Of a DNA stretch of 5,465 nucleotides, positions 4,701-5,465 are shown one piece after another. A model generated the notes under the pieces. The model was not told the DNA's origin. It was given only the letters and a program-made list of their open reading frames with translations, and did not search any database. Made by a program: the position numbers and the translations under genes. Numbering within the stretch: the stretch's first letter is position 1; the number at the start of each line of letters is the position of its first letter. Source of the DNA: Anaerolineales bacterium (GTDB lineage Bacteria; Chloroflexota; Anaerolineae; Anaerolineales; Villigracilaceae); the NCBI GenBank assembly GCA_016789485.1, contig JAEURE010000203.1:1-5465 (forward strand), read 5' to 3'.

Positions 4701-5465
4701 TCAACCATCCTCGTTTTCTTTTGCAACTTTATTGACCTCATCCAAACTCGCACCTTTGGCCTTTTCCAACCGCTCAAAGCGTTTGCTGAATTGACTCATC
4801 GCGTAATTGAGAAAGTCCTCTTCCTTCAACCCGAACGGGACAACTTCATACCTCGCGAAGGCATCGCCGATCACGCCAATGGCAGAGGGCAGAAGAGTAT
4901 TCATCTGCATTTGAAGATTGTCCCATTCCTGCGGATTCTCCGCAATGAGGCGGGACAAAAGATAAACGCCGTAGGCAATGTGGCGGGACTCGTCCTGCTT
5001 CAACAAGGAAATCCCTTTGCGTAAGCCTGGCAGTAAGTTATTACGTTCGAGCATGGTGAAGAAGGCTTGATAGCCCGTCTCCGCAAGCACGCCTTCAACG
5101 ACCATGTTATAGGTAACCGATGCCCGTATCTGGCTGGCAGGTGAAGGGTCGGAGCGAAGCGCGTTCAACGCGTCAGGCAGGTATTCGTAGAAAAGTTGAC
5201 GATAGTTATCGCCGTGATAACGACTTAAGTCCACGCCTGCTTCAGCGACTTCATCCATAAAGCGGCGAAAAAAATCAGTGTGTTTGGCTTCCTCGAATAG
5301 AAACGTTGTCAGGAACATTTCCTCTTCGATGCGTCCTTCCTGTGCAATGGCTTGGATGAGCGGTAGCAGGTCGAGCGTCACTGCCTCTTCACCCGCCACA
5401 AACATGGACAGGAGCAACAGGCACAGGTCTTTCTCTTCATCGGTGAAGCCCGCCCAATCCCGTTT
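4701..5465 (-). CDS. R2-like ligand-binding oxidase (R2lox), 5' partial
   Basis: The frame is open to the window edge; 254 C-terminal residues are present and about 43 N-terminal residues are missing by comparison with characterised R2lox numbering. This ferritin-like four-helix protein is related to the ribonucleotide reductase R2 subunit but forms a Mn/Fe cofactor and binds a long-chain fatty-acid-like ligand. All six metal ligands are visible (fragment numbering): E26 (GEEAVTLD), E59 and H62 (FEEAKH), E124 (MVVEG), E159 and H162 (DESRHIAYG). The Val and Tyr joined by the unusual ether cross-link in this family are also in place, V29 and Y119, and every one of these positions fits one constant offset of 43 from the family numbering. 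The physiological substrate of the family is unknown; a two-electron oxidase role is assumed. These features separate it from a true NrdB/NrdF, and no R1 gene is nearby. It is upstream of corA on the same strand. Confidence 0.93.
   Translation of the reverse strand, partial: KRDWAGFTDEEKDLCLLLLSMFVAGEEAVTLDLLPLIQAIAQEGRIEEEMFLTTFLFEEAKHTDFFRRFMDEVAEAGVDLSRYHGDNYRQLFYEYLPDALNALRSDPSPASQIRASVTYNMVVEGVLAETGYQAFFTMLERNNLLPGLRKGISLLKQDESRHIAYGVYLLSRLIAENPQEWDNLQMQMNTLLPSAIGVIGDAFARYEVVPFGLKEEDFLNYAMSQFSKRFERLEKAKGASLDEVNKVAKENEDG

Noticed and set aside
4701..5465. Ribonucleotide reductase small subunit (NrdB/NrdF)
   Set aside because: The EEAVTLD helix, the Val/Tyr cross-link pair, the DESRHIAYG motif and the absence of a large-subunit gene fit R2lox instead.

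Overview
The window is about 50% GC, densely coding, and holds five protein genes in two convergent blocks. No tRNA, rRNA, CRISPR array or mobile element is visible. The style of the genes (REC-HD-GYP protein, NarL-type histidine kinase/regulator pair, R2-like ligand-binding oxidase, good AAGGAGG-type ribosome sites) fits an environmental bacterium. Chloroflexota/Anaerolineae is my best guess, but this is inference from protein style and not a demonstrated taxonomy.

Left block, plus strand (1-2574): a signalling cluster. It begins inside a receiver-histidine kinase (REC, HisKA_3, HATPase_c), whose stop overlaps the start of a NarL/LuxR-type response regulator by 4 bp. After 70 nt comes a REC-HD-GYP protein, a predicted cyclic-di-GMP phosphodiesterase with all key residues present. 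The REC domains of the kinase and of the HD-GYP protein are close paralogues, with a 31/32-nt identical stretch. One input module therefore appears to have been joined to two outputs: transcription through the NarL regulator and second-messenger turnover through HD-GYP.

A 26-bp perfect palindrome (2620-2645) separates the convergent blocks and probably terminates transcription from both sides.

Right block, minus strand (5465 down to 2642): an R2-like ligand-binding oxidase (N-terminus beyond the window edge), a 279-nt leader region, a CorA-family divalent cation transporter, and an SMP-30/gluconolactonase-family protein that starts one base after the corA stop codon. All three products depend on or move divalent metals.

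The most interesting stretch is the corA leader (4422-4700). It can form a 14-bp hairpin (4445-4477) or an overlapping, mutually exclusive hairpin (4432-4454) whose 3' arm runs into the corA Shine-Dalgarno. Upstream are a further stem-loop whose loop is complementary to the base of the first hairpin, and a short ORF whose stop codon lies inside that hairpin. This looks like a candidate cis-acting RNA switch or leader-peptide device controlling a metal transporter. I do not recognise it as a known riboswitch class.
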